Shown: positions 31,649 through 40,270 of the stretch, one piece after another
How positions within the stretch are numbered: the stretch's first letter is position 1
How the letters are laid out: each line of letters opens with the position of its first letter
Assembly: GCF_900086655.1 (NCBI RefSeq)
Contig: NZ_LT575476.1
Span: forward strand, 1,902,503 to 1,966,502
Length of the DNA: 64,000 nucleotides
Origin: Paenibacillus tuaregi
GTDB lineage: Bacteria; Bacillota; Bacilli; Paenibacillales; Paenibacillaceae
Direction of reading: 5' to 3'
The notes under the pieces: generated by a model
Told to the model about the DNA's origin: nothing
The model's input: only the letters and a program-made list of their open reading frames with translations
Databases searched by the model: none
Translations under genes and position numbers: made by a program

Positions 31649-31807
31649 ATGGCCGGAAACACTGGCGAACTGGGCGTTAAAGTTAACGTAGATATTACGG
31701 ATGCGATCCGCGGACTTAAAGCGGTACAACGTGAGGCGAAGAAAGCTGCGCAGGCATTGCGTGAGCTAGAGACGGCGCAGAAGGCGGTGTCAAATGGCGC
31801 AGAGTAG
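31649..31807 (+). CDS. small helical protein upstream of the RepL-like gene
   Basis: A 52-residue protein; AGGAGG lies ahead of the ATG. The sequence (ELGVKVNVDITDAIRGLKAV then a charged helix to QKAVSNGAE) resembles the first ~50 residues of some tape-measure proteins, but here it is a stand-alone peptide. It overlaps the next gene by 14 bases. Function unknown. Confidence 0.5.
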   Translation: MAGNTGELGVKVNVDITDAIRGLKAVQREAKKAAQALRELETAQKAVSNGAE

Positions 31808-32618
31808 ACGATTAGCAGATCCGGAAACGGGCGAACTTATATACGCGACTGTCCTTGATTATGGCGACCGTGTCATTACAGAATCCCAACGTAAGGGAGC
31901 CGCTGAACACTTCGAACGAGAAACGTTCAAAGGGCGCAATGCCGGCTTTACTTTTACGTCTATGGACGACATCCACTACGTAACCGAGCGACTCACAACG
32001 GCACAATGCGGATACCTCCTCGTGCTACAATGCTACGTTGATTATGACGGCGGCCGCATCGTTAAGGCTCGTGGCGAATCGATGAATACTGCGGACATGC
32101 TTAACGTTCTGCAGCTCAAACGAAAGCGCAGCACGTTTTACGACTTCATGAGCGTTTGCTTAGAATCCGGCATCATAACAGAAGACGGACACGGCAGCTA
32201 TTACGTTAATCCGCGTTATCACTTCCGAGGAGCTACGCAAAACCGCGCAGTTATCCGTACATACACGGCAAAGGTGCGCCAAGCTTACCGCGAAGTTAAG
32301 GCGGTTGATCTCGGCCTCATGTACAGGATGCTACCGTACGTCCACGTAAGTAATAACGCGCTCTGCGATAACCCAACGGAGCGCGATCCGAAGAAAATAC
32401 GTTGGTTTAACGGAAAGGGCCTAGCGGCTGCGATCGGAGTCGACGAGAAGACGTTAACGCGTAGACTTCCGTATATGAAGTTCGGAGGCGAGTACGTTAT
32501 TGCACGGACGTCTGTCGGTCCGCAGCGCATGTTCCAGTTCAATCCTAGCGTGTTCTACCGCGGTAATAAGACGCCGGACGAGTCGTTGATTGCGAAATTT
32601 AACGGACTGGTCGCTTAA
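31794..32618 (+). CDS. RepL-like winged-helix replication/regulatory protein
   Basis: A 274-residue protein. Residues ~60-150 resemble the Firmicutes plasmid RepL initiator: LTTAQCGYLLVLQCYVDYDG, LQLKRKRSTFYDFMSVCLES and GIITEDGHGSYYVNPRYHFRG, a winged helix ending in the NPxxxxRG motif. A second HTH may lie at ~205-235 (GKGLAAAIGVDEKTLTRRLP). Iteron-like repeats follow directly after the stop. It could initiate phage replication from a nearby origin. A transcriptional role cannot be excluded. Confidence 0.6.
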   Translation: MAQSRRLADPETGELIYATVLDYGDRVITESQRKGAAEHFERETFKGRNAGFTFTSMDDIHYVTERLTTAQCGYLLVLQCYVDYDGGRIVKARGESMNTADMLNVLQLKRKRSTFYDFMSVCLESGIITEDGHGSYYVNPRYHFRGATQNRAVIRTYTAKVRQAYREVKAVDLGLMYRMLPYVHVSNNALCDNPTERDPKKIRWFNGKGLAAAIGVDEKTLTRRLPYMKFGGEYVIARTSVGPQRMFQFNPSVFYRGNKTPDESLIAKFNGLVA

Positions 32619-32669
32619 AAAGTGACCTTATTCGGACAAATCAGCGAAAAAAGTGACTTTATTCGGACA
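32617..32669 (+). repeat. two iteron-like 22-bp direct repeats
   Basis: Near-identical 22-base sequences at 32617-32638 and 32648-32669 (one mismatch, 31 bases start to start, about three helical turns), core AAGTGACYTTATTCGGACA. The first overlaps the end of the RepL-like gene. Spacing and place suit initiator binding. Confidence 0.6.
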
Positions 32670-32671
32670 CT

Positions 32672-33071
32672 CCGAAATGCCGTTGAGACCTTACGCGGTA
32701 CAGGATTCCGGCATTTTCGGGGTGAAATTATATCTAGTCTTTGTTATACCGCAATTAATGCAACTCGTTCCATATACTGCGGAGTTAGCAACCGGAGAAG
32801 ATCACTCCGACACTACGGACCAAGAGCAGGTCCTTGTGTACCACATAGAATACGCGCATAAATCAATTAATAGTTCGGAGCCGACAGGCGACGGCAAGGC
32901 CGAAAGGCCGAGCACAGTCTTTTGTCTGATAGATACATGAAGCATATTCAAAGTAGTATCTCATGTAGGTAAACCAAAGTAATAACGCGGATATAAAAGC
33001 GCAGTCTCCTACGTTATACGCGTGAGGGATTGCGCTTGTTTACGTTATATCAAACGAAAGGATGTACGTAA
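32672..33071. other. non-coding stretch with several hairpins, possible origin region
   Basis: About 400 bases without a supported gene. CCGAAATGCCG (32672-32682) pairs with CGGCATTTTCGG (32709-32720). A GGCC-GAAA-GGCC hairpin with GNRA loop lies near 32895-32910, followed by CTTTT. AAGCGCA (32997-33003) pairs with TGCGCTT (33031-33037). With the adjacent iteron-like repeats this could be a replication origin or hold small RNAs. Frames here lack ribosome sites. Confidence 0.4.
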
Positions 33072-33233
33072 ATGGAAACGGCAAAGTGCGCTAATTGCGG
33101 AGAAGATACCGGACAGGTATCATCCGATAATTGGGCGATATATTGCGCCAAGGACGAATGTAAGAAAGCGTTCATGGACGATGTTATTGCCTCCGCTATG
33201 AAACCGAAGAGAAAGCGGAAGGAGACTCGTTAA
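33072..33233 (+). CDS. small zinc-ribbon protein
   Basis: A 53-residue protein with CANCGED and CAKDEC, a C-x2-C ... C-x4-C zinc knuckle, and a basic tail (KPKRKRKETR). AAAGGATG precedes the ATG. Probably nucleic-acid binding. It overlaps nothing and is followed after one base by the next gene. Confidence 0.6.
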   Translation: METAKCANCGEDTGQVSSDNWAIYCAKDECKKAFMDDVIASAMKPKRKRKETR

Positions 33234-33234
33234 T

Positions 33235-33408
33235 ATGACCGTTGATTTATCGCAAGTATCCACTGCGGATTTACACCGCGAATTAGCGCGTAGAGAAGGC
33301 GTAAAAGAGATCGTATACGGTCCGGAAGATAACGTTTATATCTGCGGTAACGATGGCGTTATTATCGACGATTACGGGCCTGTTCGCGTATTGGTTAACG
33401 CTGATTAA
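33235..33408 (+). CDS. small hypothetical protein
   Basis: A 57-residue acidic protein (TADLHRELARREGVKEIVYG, then a beta hairpin GNDGVIIDDYGPVRVLV). GAAGGAG precedes the ATG. Similar small proteins occur in Firmicutes phages near terminase genes. Unassigned. Confidence 0.55.
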   Translation: MTVDLSQVSTADLHRELARREGVKEIVYGPEDNVYICGNDGVIIDDYGPVRVLVNAD

Positions 33409-33457
33409 AGCGCTGTTTGTCCGCAATGCTTGAGCGGATGAACGGCGCTCCTTTTAT
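33409..33457 (+). terminator. terminator before the terminase genes
   Basis: AGCGC (33409-33413) pairs with GCGCT (33445-33449); inside it CCGC pairs with GCGG. TTTTATT follows. Placed between the stop at 33408 and the small terminase ribosome site. Confidence 0.6.
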
Positions 33458-33477
33458 TACAGAAAGGAGGCGGAATG

Positions 33478-33879
33478 ATGGCGAAGCAATTAACGTCAGA
33501 ACAATATATAGCGATAGAGTGGCTCGCTAAGCCGCGTAAGGGCGGTAAGACATACGAGGAGATAGCGCAGATGTGCGGAGTTACAGCGCGTACGCTTGAG
33601 AACTGGCGCAAGGATGCGACATTCGATGCGGAGTTTAAGCGTGCTATTGTTCGTGATAATAGTGCTAAGCTTCCGGAACTTATTGATTCGTTATCTACGA
33701 TTGCCATGCGTGATGGAAACGCAGCAATGGCGAAGCTTGCGCTGCAGGTCAGCGGAATGCTTACGGATAGGATCGAGGTTGATACGAAGGATAACGCAGG
33801 AACGGATGTCGAAGCGTTGAGGGCGCGATTAGAGGCGTTGAAGCTCCGTAAGGATGGCGAATCCGAAACAGCGGAGTAA
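33478..33879 (+). CDS. terminase small subunit (phBC6A51-type HTH)
   Basis: A 133-residue protein with an N-terminal HTH (GGKTYEEIAQMCGVTARTLENWRK) of the phBC6A51 homeodomain-like class, then a helical oligomerisation region and an acidic C-terminus. It would recognise the packaging site and feed DNA to the large subunit. ATG 33478 is seven bases after AAAGGAGG; the ATG at 33475 is too close. The large subunit is 820 bases downstream, an unusual distance, with a structured non-coding stretch between. Confidence 0.78.
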   Translation: MAKQLTSEQYIAIEWLAKPRKGGKTYEEIAQMCGVTARTLENWRKDATFDAEFKRAIVRDNSAKLPELIDSLSTIAMRDGNAAMAKLALQVSGMLTDRIEVDTKDNAGTDVEALRARLEALKLRKDGESETAE

Positions 33880-34420
33880 TTAGCGCATTATATGAAGCGA
33901 TTCGTGGGCGGGGACTTCGGATGCTTTCGGATCGCTCCGTTTTATCAACGAGAGGGTTCCGGCGCACGGCCCTCCGAAAACTTTCGAAATAGGCGGAATT
34001 GGCCGCCGGAATCAACGGATTATATGCGGAATAGTACAAACGGTGGGCGATCGGCGGGCATGTTCGCAGACTCATTCGCACGAAAAACGTTGATGTGGCG
34101 CGGTTTTAGTAGGCGGGGCAGGGGCGGAGACTACTACGCAAAATGTAGATTTTGTGAATATGTAGGTCGCGTTAATGCGATGAAGTGAGGGCCCCCAAGG
34201 CCCCCTCCGAAATCGGCCGTTTCTGGTCCGTCTATAGTCCGCGTATCAAAATTAACTTTTGACTTTGCGAGGGGCTGCGCACAATGCGTAAGCCTCTTGC
34301 TTATTATTGCCGTGAAATTAGCGGAGTTATCACGAGAGGGGAACGATTACCCTCGGCCGTAGGTAATTGCGCTAATTTTACGTCTAAAATCGCTGAAACG
34401 CAGGTGAAAGGGATGATTGC
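33880..34420. other. 541-bp non-coding stretch between terminase subunits, candidate packaging site
   Basis: No supported gene. A 98-codon frame (33892-34188) has no ribosome site. The stretch has a C-rich run near 34190-34206 and, at 34315-34378, nested perfect inverted repeats: AAATTAGCG/CGCTAATTT outside and GAGGG/CCCTC inside. Its location between terS and terL suits a cos or pac site, or a structured regulatory RNA. This is inference. Confidence 0.4.
34315..34378. repeat. nested inverted repeats upstream of the terL operon
   Basis: AAATTAGCG (34315-34323) with CGCTAATTT (34370-34378), and GAGGG (34336-34340) with CCCTC (34350-34354), share about the same centre. No T-run follows, so it is not a standard terminator. 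Confidence 0.55.
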
Positions 34421-34684
34421 ATGGTGGAGTTTACGGTAATTATCGCGGAAACAGCCGAAAAGGCTGCGGAGATTAACGCGCTTCTGCCGCCGAAGACGGA
34501 CAAGTTTTGTATTCAAGCGTACTATTACGGTTATGCGTTTTGCGGACTTAGCTACAGAGGTACGCGTCCGACAACGGTACTATCACTCATCCCTCTGCGT
34601 GATGACGACGAGTGGGTGTGCCAATGCCTTCACCAGATCGGACGCCATGACGGAAGTACGCGCTGGATCATTCCGGAAGCTTAA
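34421..34684 (+). CDS. hypothetical protein before terL
   Basis: An 87-residue protein with an alternating beta/alpha pattern (FTVIIAETAEKAAEINALLP, GLSYRGTRPTTVLSLIP) and a few cysteines. AAAGGG precedes the ATG. It is translated just ahead of the large terminase. No family recognised. Confidence 0.58.
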   Translation: MVEFTVIIAETAEKAAEINALLPPKTDKFCIQAYYYGYAFCGLSYRGTRPTTVLSLIPLRDDDEWVCQCLHQIGRHDGSTRWIIPEA

Positions 34685-34702
34685 AGAAAGGAGGCGATAT
34701 CT

Positions 34703-36481
34703 ATCGCTTGGGTTAACGGTAAATGGCTAACGCGTACTGAACGCGAAGCCAAAATTAACGAAATTGCTGCGTTACTGGACGTACTAGATGGCGTAGATAT
34801 CGCCGCACTTAGTCCGGAAGACGCGGCCGAGATCGACGCACAGCTGGCGGAGTACGAACGCCTAACGCGAATCCACCGCTGCGAAACGAACCTGATCGAG
34901 TTTGCGCTTGAGTATTTTAGCGAGGCGCGCAATCCCGGCAATGACGGAAACTGGGACGGGTTCGATATTACGAAGTACGACGAGGCGCCGGAGTTCCACC
35001 GTGAAATCTGCGCTCTAATGGATGACGTAAGTAACGTCCATACCAACGACAAGGTAGCGGAGGCGGCGCCCCGTTCTCACGCTAAATCAACGTATTTATC
35101 AAAGGCGTTCCCGACACGCGAGATCGTGTACCGCAAGCGCAAATACGAGATCATCATATCAGAGACACCAGCGGTAAGCTCAGCGAATCTCGATTGGATT
35201 GCGATGCAGCTTAAGAGTAACGCGAAGCTCCGGGCGGATTTCGGTCCGCTGTTGAGTCCGAAGCAGCAAGAGAATCCGAAGGATAACTCGTCCGAGTTTA
35301 TTGCGTGGGAACCGCGCGATGATGGTACGAAAAAGATGCTGACGAAGGTTGAGGCGGCATCAACGGGTCAGGCGCTGCGAGGCCGGAACTGGAACGGCGT
35401 GCGGCCGGATCTTATTATCTGCGATGATCTTGAGGACATCAAGTCGAACGCCGCCACGCCAGAACTCCGCAAGAAATTGAAGGATTGGTTCTCGCAGACC
35501 GTCGTACCGCTCGGCGATCCGCGAGGAAAGAAGACGGCCTTTGTTTACATGGGAACAACGGTCCACCACGAAGCGCTGCTCGTTGACGTTCTATATAACC
35601 GGTCGGACTTCAAGAGTCGCGTGTATCGAGCTGTTATCGAATGGCCTGAGCGGATGGATCTTTGGGAAGCGTGCCGGCTCGTATATAAAGACCCCGACCG
35701 ACCAAAAGAAGACCGCGTCAAGGATGCGCTCGCCCTCTACGAGTTGAATCGCGAAGAGATGGATCGCGGAGTGGTCGTATTGTGGCCGGAAGCGCAGCCG
35801 ATATGGAAGTTGATGACGTGGAAGTGGGATAACGGGTCGAAGGCGTTTAATACCGAGTACATGAACAACCCCGTTGATGAAGAGTCGATGATATTTAACC
35901 CGGAGAAATTCGTGTACTGGGATTCGGGGATATTTCGCGACTTGTTAACGCAGTATCCTCGCCCGACCGATGAGTTTGACGTTTATATGGGCGTAGACTT
36001 CGCGATGGGGAAGACACGGGGAGACTATTCCGCAATTGTAACGATCGCCCGCCATAAAGAAACCGGAACAAAATACGTTATTGATGCGTTCGGCGAACGG
36101 ATAAAGCCGGACGCCTTTTTGCGTGTGATCGTCGAAAAGGCGCTCCGCTTTCAACCGAACGCGATAGCGGCCGAAGCGCAGGCAGCGCAGGAGTTCTTCG
36201 TTATGCAACTTAAGGACGCATTAAGAGCGAAAGGCTATCCCGGCCACACGCGAGTTAAAGAGATACACCAAAGATCGCGTAAGGACCTGCGGATCGAGGC
36301 GCTCATGCCAGATATAGAGAGCGGAGCAATTCAGTTTTCGCGGAAACATTCGCTGTTGCTTGAGCAGTTCGAGATGTACCCGGCTGGCTCTCATGACGAT
36401 TTGCCGGACGCATTAGAGATGGCAGTAAGTATCGCAAAGATTGGGCGGAAGAGAATAAGAGAGAAGCCTAATTGGTTGTGA
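34703..36481 (+). CDS. terminase large subunit, ATC start
   Basis: A 592-residue packaging motor. ATPase: Walker A-like APRSHAKST (~123-131) and Walker B LIICDDLED (~235). RNase H-type nuclease: GVDFAMGKTRGDYS (~427), AAEAQAAQE (~489) and HDDLPDALEMAV (~563). The usual N-terminal region (ALEYFSEARNP, EAPEFHREICALMDD) lies upstream of the first canonical codon, ATG 35018. In-frame ATC 34703 has AAAGGAGG (34687-34694) eight bases before it and no ATG, GTG or TTG intervenes, so ATC is the best start. Confidence 0.88.
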   Translation: MAWVNGKWLTRTEREAKINEIAALLDVLDGVDIAALSPEDAAEIDAQLAEYERLTRIHRCETNLIEFALEYFSEARNPGNDGNWDGFDITKYDEAPEFHREICALMDDVSNVHTNDKVAEAAPRSHAKSTYLSKAFPTREIVYRKRKYEIIISETPAVSSANLDWIAMQLKSNAKLRADFGPLLSPKQQENPKDNSSEFIAWEPRDDGTKKMLTKVEAASTGQALRGRNWNGVRPDLIICDDLEDIKSNAATPELRKKLKDWFSQTVVPLGDPRGKKTAFVYMGTTVHHEALLVDVLYNRSDFKSRVYRAVIEWPERMDLWEACRLVYKDPDRPKEDRVKDALALYELNREEMDRGVVVLWPEAQPIWKLMTWKWDNGSKAFNTEYMNNPVDEESMIFNPEKFVYWDSGIFRDLLTQYPRPTDEFDVYMGVDFAMGKTRGDYSAIVTIARHKETGTKYVIDAFGERIKPDAFLRVIVEKALRFQPNAIAAEAQAAQEFFVMQLKDALRAKGYPGHTRVKEIHQRSRKDLRIEALMPDIESGAIQFSRKHSLLLEQFEMYPAGSHDDLPDALEMAVSIAKIGRKRIREKPNWL

Positions 36482-36482
36482 C

Positions 36483-36953
36483 CTAGTTGACATAAAAATT
36501 ATGTACAAATGTATTATTTAAGCTATCTACAAATACAATCTCTAGAACTTGTCCTTTTTTGATCTTGTTAAAATTTTTGATCCAAATTAGCTCTAAGGTG
36601 GTAACGACTAGTTCCGTCGATGATGCAGGCTCAAGACGAAGGGGGAAGTTATTCTTCATTGCTAACTCGTCGACCGCAGGTTTATCTGGCCCCCAAATTC
36701 GTATTATTTTTAAATAACATGACTCAATTGTTGTAGGAACAAGGCCGACATTAACTAGTTTAATCGTGAGATACTCTTGTCCATCTGCAATGCCTTTCCA
36801 ACTTTTAATATTTAATCTTGGCTTAGAGTTAAAACGAGCTTCTCTGGCTAAGCGGAGAGAAACTACTACTGCCCAAACAGTTCCGATTGATCCAACCCAC
36901 TGACCCATAGCCGACCACTGTTCCGGAGTTAATGAATAGAAAAAATTAAACAT
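36483..36953 (-). CDS. membrane-anchored moron between terL and portal
   Basis: A 156-residue AT-rich gene on the opposite strand, inserted in the late operon. One N-terminal membrane span (AMGQWVGSIGTVWAVVVSL) is followed by a soluble, beta-rich domain (RLNIKSWKGIADGQEYLTIK, LEIVFVDSLNNTFVHNF). ATG 36953 has GGGAG eight bases before. Such single-span proteins with C-terminal Ig-like domains are often prophage cargo; superinfection exclusion is a guess. It ends one base after the terL stop, convergent. Confidence 0.6.
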   Translation of the reverse strand: MFNFFYSLTPEQWSAMGQWVGSIGTVWAVVVSLRLAREARFNSKPRLNIKSWKGIADGQEYLTIKLVNVGLVPTTIESCYLKIIRIWGPDKPAVDELAMKNNFPLRLEPASSTELVVTTLELIWIKNFNKIKKGQVLEIVFVDSLNNTFVHNFYVN

Positions 36954-37016
36954 GTTGAATTCTCCCATTTCAGATATTATGTCCTATTTTAGTATAAGAG
37001 AAAGGAGTTGTGTACT

Positions 37017-38582
37017 ATGGGGAAGTTATTTGCGCCAGGCCAGCAGTATCCCCCGCCGAAGGACATACCGCGCCTGGCCCGTTATAAGCGCGGCAAAACG
37101 ATATTTGACGGACGGCACCCGGAAATCTACGAGCGGGCTTCTTCGTTACTCAAGGATACACCACACGCTGCGCAGCTTAAGACGCTCTTTATCGCGGTTA
37201 ACTTGATGGATATTCTGCTTACGAAGCCTGCGGATTTGCTGACAGGAGAGCCCCCGACGTTTGAAGCGGGAACAGGAACGGGCACACGCGAACAGGTACG
37301 TCTTGACTCGATTGTTGAGGAAAATGACATCACGCAGATGATGCATGAACTGACGATCGGAGGCGGCTACCGCGGAGACTCGTTCGTCAAAACGTATTAC
37401 GGTGCGCGGGCGGACGTAAGTGAGACGGCCGAACTCGGACTTGAAGCGCCAGACACGGAACTTGAACCGATTATCGAAGCGGTACGAGCTGATATCGTGT
37501 TTCCGGAGTTGTCACGCGGATCGCGAAAGAAGTTCAAAGCGATCAACATCGCATGGATCGATTGGGTCGAAGAGCCCGGCGGGAAGGTAATCCGTTGGCT
37601 AACGGGCAGTCCCGTATCCGTTGTTCCGTACCTTAATGTAGAACGGCACATCCCTGGCTATATCGTGTATGAGCGGTACAAGCTGTCGGAACGTGGGGTT
37701 GATACAAAATGGAGCGTGCCAATTGATACGTACACAATCGGGGAGCAGGTCGCTACCGGACGTGAGGAGGACATTGTACGGACAGGAACGGACCGTCTCC
37801 TAATTCATCACATTCCATACAAGAGCGTAGATGACCGTTGGGAAGGGATCAATGGCGTCGAGAAGCTTGAGAGCGTGCTGAGCGCGATAAACGAACGATT
37901 AGCGCAGATCGATTATATTCTTTGGAAACACAGTGACCCGTGGATGTACGGTCCGGACGACCTTGATGACGGTGGCGAGGACGGAAAAGTACGCGGTGGT
38001 GGCCGATATATCCCGGTCGGTAAAGAAGACACAACGCCGGGGTATCTAACGTGGGACTCGCAGTTGGAAGGTGCGTTCAAGGAACTTGATATCCTACTCG
38101 GACTCGTCTACCAGATGAGTGAGACGCCGCAATGGTTGTTCGGCACAACGCTCGCTAACGACAAAGGCGGCACCGGCACGTCTCACACGGATTCTGGCGC
38201 AATCAAAGCACGGTTTATGCCGATCCTGGCGAAGGTTAATCGGATACGAGCGCACGTAGACAAGGCGTTCCGTGACGCAATATGGACAGCGATGCAGCTC
38301 GAAAACTATGCGAACAAGGACGTAGAAGGCTTCGAGCGGTATGAACCGGTATATCCCGTGATTAACTGGCGCGATGGCATACCACAAGATCCAAAAGAGG
38401 CCGCAGAAGTGGCGAACATCCGTACCGGCGGCAAGCCGACCCAATCCGTAGCGGATGCGATCAAGGAACTCGACGGGGTTAGCGACGCTCAGGCGCAGGA
38501 AATGGTTAAGCGCATCGACGACGATGAGCAACGCGTTAGTGGCACTGTAGACGGCTCGATATTTAACGGGGAGGCCGCGTAA
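37017..38582 (+). CDS. portal protein (SPP1 gp6-like)
   Basis: A 521-residue portal forming the dodecameric DNA channel at one capsid vertex. The N-terminal part (MDILLTKPADLLTGEPPTFE), central beta region (WIDWVEEPGGKVIRWLTGSP), NERLAQIDYILWKHSDPWMYG and the C-terminal clip/helix (SETPQWLFGTTLANDKGGTG, AKVNRIRAHVDKAFRDAI) fit the SPP1/phage portal family. ATG 37017 is nine bases after AAAGGAG; the TTG at 37008 is too close. Start of the + strand morphogenesis operon after the moron. Confidence 0.82.
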   Translation: MGKLFAPGQQYPPPKDIPRLARYKRGKTIFDGRHPEIYERASSLLKDTPHAAQLKTLFIAVNLMDILLTKPADLLTGEPPTFEAGTGTGTREQVRLDSIVEENDITQMMHELTIGGGYRGDSFVKTYYGARADVSETAELGLEAPDTELEPIIEAVRADIVFPELSRGSRKKFKAINIAWIDWVEEPGGKVIRWLTGSPVSVVPYLNVERHIPGYIVYERYKLSERGVDTKWSVPIDTYTIGEQVATGREEDIVRTGTDRLLIHHIPYKSVDDRWEGINGVEKLESVLSAINERLAQIDYILWKHSDPWMYGPDDLDDGGEDGKVRGGGRYIPVGKEDTTPGYLTWDSQLEGAFKELDILLGLVYQMSETPQWLFGTTLANDKGGTGTSHTDSGAIKARFMPILAKVNRIRAHVDKAFRDAIWTAMQLENYANKDVEGFERYEPVYPVINWRDGIPQDPKEAAEVANIRTGGKPTQSVADAIKELDGVSDAQAQEMVKRIDDDEQRVSGTVDGSIFNGEAA

Positions 38583-39418
38583 TGGTCGCCGAGGGTCTGG
38601 TCCCAGTATACGACCGCGATATTGACGTCCTGGTCCGAGCGTACAAGGAAGCCGTACGATCCATAGGCGCTGAGTTGTCGCGCTTAGATTTATCGGACAT
38701 GTCTCGCGCTAACGCTAAGGCGGCACTCGCCGAGGTTGCGAAGATACTCGCGGACCTGAACGAAGAGTCAGTAGCTTGGGTCAACGCACACATTCCGAAG
38801 GCGGCTACGGACGGTGTGGCGCAAGCAATTGTTAGTCTAGGCGCGGCCAAAACGCTCGATGAGGCGGAGAAGATCGTAAGGTTTAACCGGATTAACCGCG
38901 AGTTTGTTGCGACAGCCGTTGCGGACACGCAGGCGGATCTCTTGGCCGTTACTCAAAACATTGACCGCAAGGTGCGGGTAGCCATTCGCCAGGCCACCGC
39001 TGAGTCGATGCGGGCGAATCTCGCTAAGGGCGTGAATGGACGTCGAACGATAAGCCGAGATATTCTCGACCGAATGCGGCAGACGCTCGGTAACGCAGTA
39101 AATACCGGGGTCATAGACGCAGCCGGCCGTCGCTGGAAGCCAGAAACATACGTCGAGATGGTCACGCGGACGAAACTAGCACAGACTCATCGCGAGGCTA
39201 CGATGAACGAAGCGCTTGGTCGCGGCGCATTGTACGGACGCATATCGAGACACGGCGCAACGGATGCGTGCAAGAACTACGAGGGATTGATCGTTAAGCT
39301 AACGCCGGATGCGCCGGGGAGTTACCGTTATATCGGCGACCTACCTCGACGCGAGATATTCCATCCGCGCTGCCGACACGTGATTACGCCAGTACGCGAC
39401 CCGTCGAACGCCCTTTGA
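38582..39418 (+). CDS. minor head protein (Mu gpF / SPP1 gp7-like)
   Basis: A 278-residue protein. The C-terminal ~100 residues hold the MuF domain: MVTRTKLAQTHREATMNEAL, GATDACKNYEG and the end FHPRCRHVITPV. MuF-type proteins enter the capsid with the portal. The N-terminal half is helical. It overlaps the portal stop by one base. A terminator stem overlaps its end. Confidence 0.8.
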   Translation: MVAEGLVPVYDRDIDVLVRAYKEAVRSIGAELSRLDLSDMSRANAKAALAEVAKILADLNEESVAWVNAHIPKAATDGVAQAIVSLGAAKTLDEAEKIVRFNRINREFVATAVADTQADLLAVTQNIDRKVRVAIRQATAESMRANLAKGVNGRRTISRDILDRMRQTLGNAVNTGVIDAAGRRWKPETYVEMVTRTKLAQTHREATMNEALGRGALYGRISRHGATDACKNYEGLIVKLTPDAPGSYRYIGDLPRREIFHPRCRHVITPVRDPSNAL

Positions 39419-39428
39419 GGCGTTTTTA
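39407..39428 (+). terminator. small terminator at the end of the MuF-like gene
   Basis: AACGCC (39407-39412) pairs with GGCGTT (39419-39424), then T-run. The stop codon lies in the loop. Late genes here are punctuated by several such compact stems, which may set relative mRNA levels. Confidence 0.6.
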
Positions 39429-39502
39429 TTTTGTCCAGACGTGGAATGACGTTAAACTCTACGGATATTTGTGCTGACGAGCCTTATACGGGAGGAAACG
39501 AA

Positions 39503-40204
39503 ATGACTAACGATACTATGCGCTTTAGATATCCGCTTAATCTTCAACTATTCGCGGAACCTGACCCGACGCCAGATCCGGAACTACAACCGGAGCCTAC
39601 GCCCGAACCGGAAAAGACATTCACACAGGCTGAACTCGATGACATTGTTGCGAAGAGACTCGCAAGGGACCGAAAAGGCCGTGAAGACTACGAGGACATT
39701 AAAGCGAAGCTTACTGCGTTAGAGCTAGCGGAGGCAGAACGAGAGAAGGCGAAACTATCCGAGACGGAGCGCCTGGAAGCGGAGAAAGCCGAAGCACTTA
39801 AGATCGCAGAGGATGCGAAAGCCGAGCGTGATAAAGCACTGACTGCCGCTAACCAACGCCTGATTAAAGCGGAGTTCCGGGCGATTGCTCGCGAGCTGAA
39901 CATACGTGCTGATGCGCTAGACGATGCTTACGTACTTGCCGACCTATCCGCGGTAAAGGTCGATGATGACGGAAATATTGCCGGCGTGAAGGACGTAGTT
40001 GAGGCGTTGTTAACAAATAAACCGTTCTTGGCGGAGCAGCCTAAATCGCAACCGAAACCGATCGGCGGTGCGAGCGGCGGTACTGATCCGGTGGACAAGA
40101 CGAAAGAGCAGTTACTCAAGGATGCTGCGGATAAGGCGCGGAAGACTGGCCGTATTGAAGACCAAGCTGCATACGCGAAATTGAAACGAGAACTTGGATT
40201 ATAA
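39503..40204 (+). CDS. capsid scaffolding protein
   Basis: A 233-residue acidic, helical scaffold. The N-terminus YPLNLQLFAEPDPTPD is the usual Firmicutes phage scaffold start. A proline/glutamate-rich linker and a long coiled coil (EREKAKLSETERLEAEKAEA) follow, and the C-terminus is basic. ATG 39503 is seven bases after GGGAGG; earlier in-frame TTG 39431 has none. Immediately upstream of the major capsid gene, as expected. Confidence 0.82.
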   Translation: MTNDTMRFRYPLNLQLFAEPDPTPDPELQPEPTPEPEKTFTQAELDDIVAKRLARDRKGREDYEDIKAKLTALELAEAEREKAKLSETERLEAEKAEALKIAEDAKAERDKALTAANQRLIKAEFRAIARELNIRADALDDAYVLADLSAVKVDDDGNIAGVKDVVEALLTNKPFLAEQPKSQPKPIGGASGGTDPVDKTKEQLLKDAADKARKTGRIEDQAAYAKLKRELGL

Positions 40205-40208
40205 GTGG

Positions 40209-40236
40209 AGGCGCACCGAAAATCGGGCGTCTTTTT
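40209..40236 (+). terminator. terminator between scaffold and capsid genes
   Basis: AGGCGC (40209-40214) pairs with GCGTCT (40227-40232, one wobble) around a CCG/CGG inner stem, then TTTT. Confidence 0.6.
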
Positions 40237-40270
40237 GTTTTGCCAAAAAACATATTACGGAGGAATCTAA

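Noticed and set aside
32653..32940. 95-codon open frame downstream of the RepL-like gene
   Set aside because: Starts inside an iteron-like repeat, no ribosome site, overlaps hairpins; protein does not look structured.
33892..34188. 98-codon + strand open frame between the terminase genes
   Set aside because: No ribosome site, unusual composition (Arg/Gly/Ser rich, no domain), and it overlaps the candidate packaging region; treated as non-coding.
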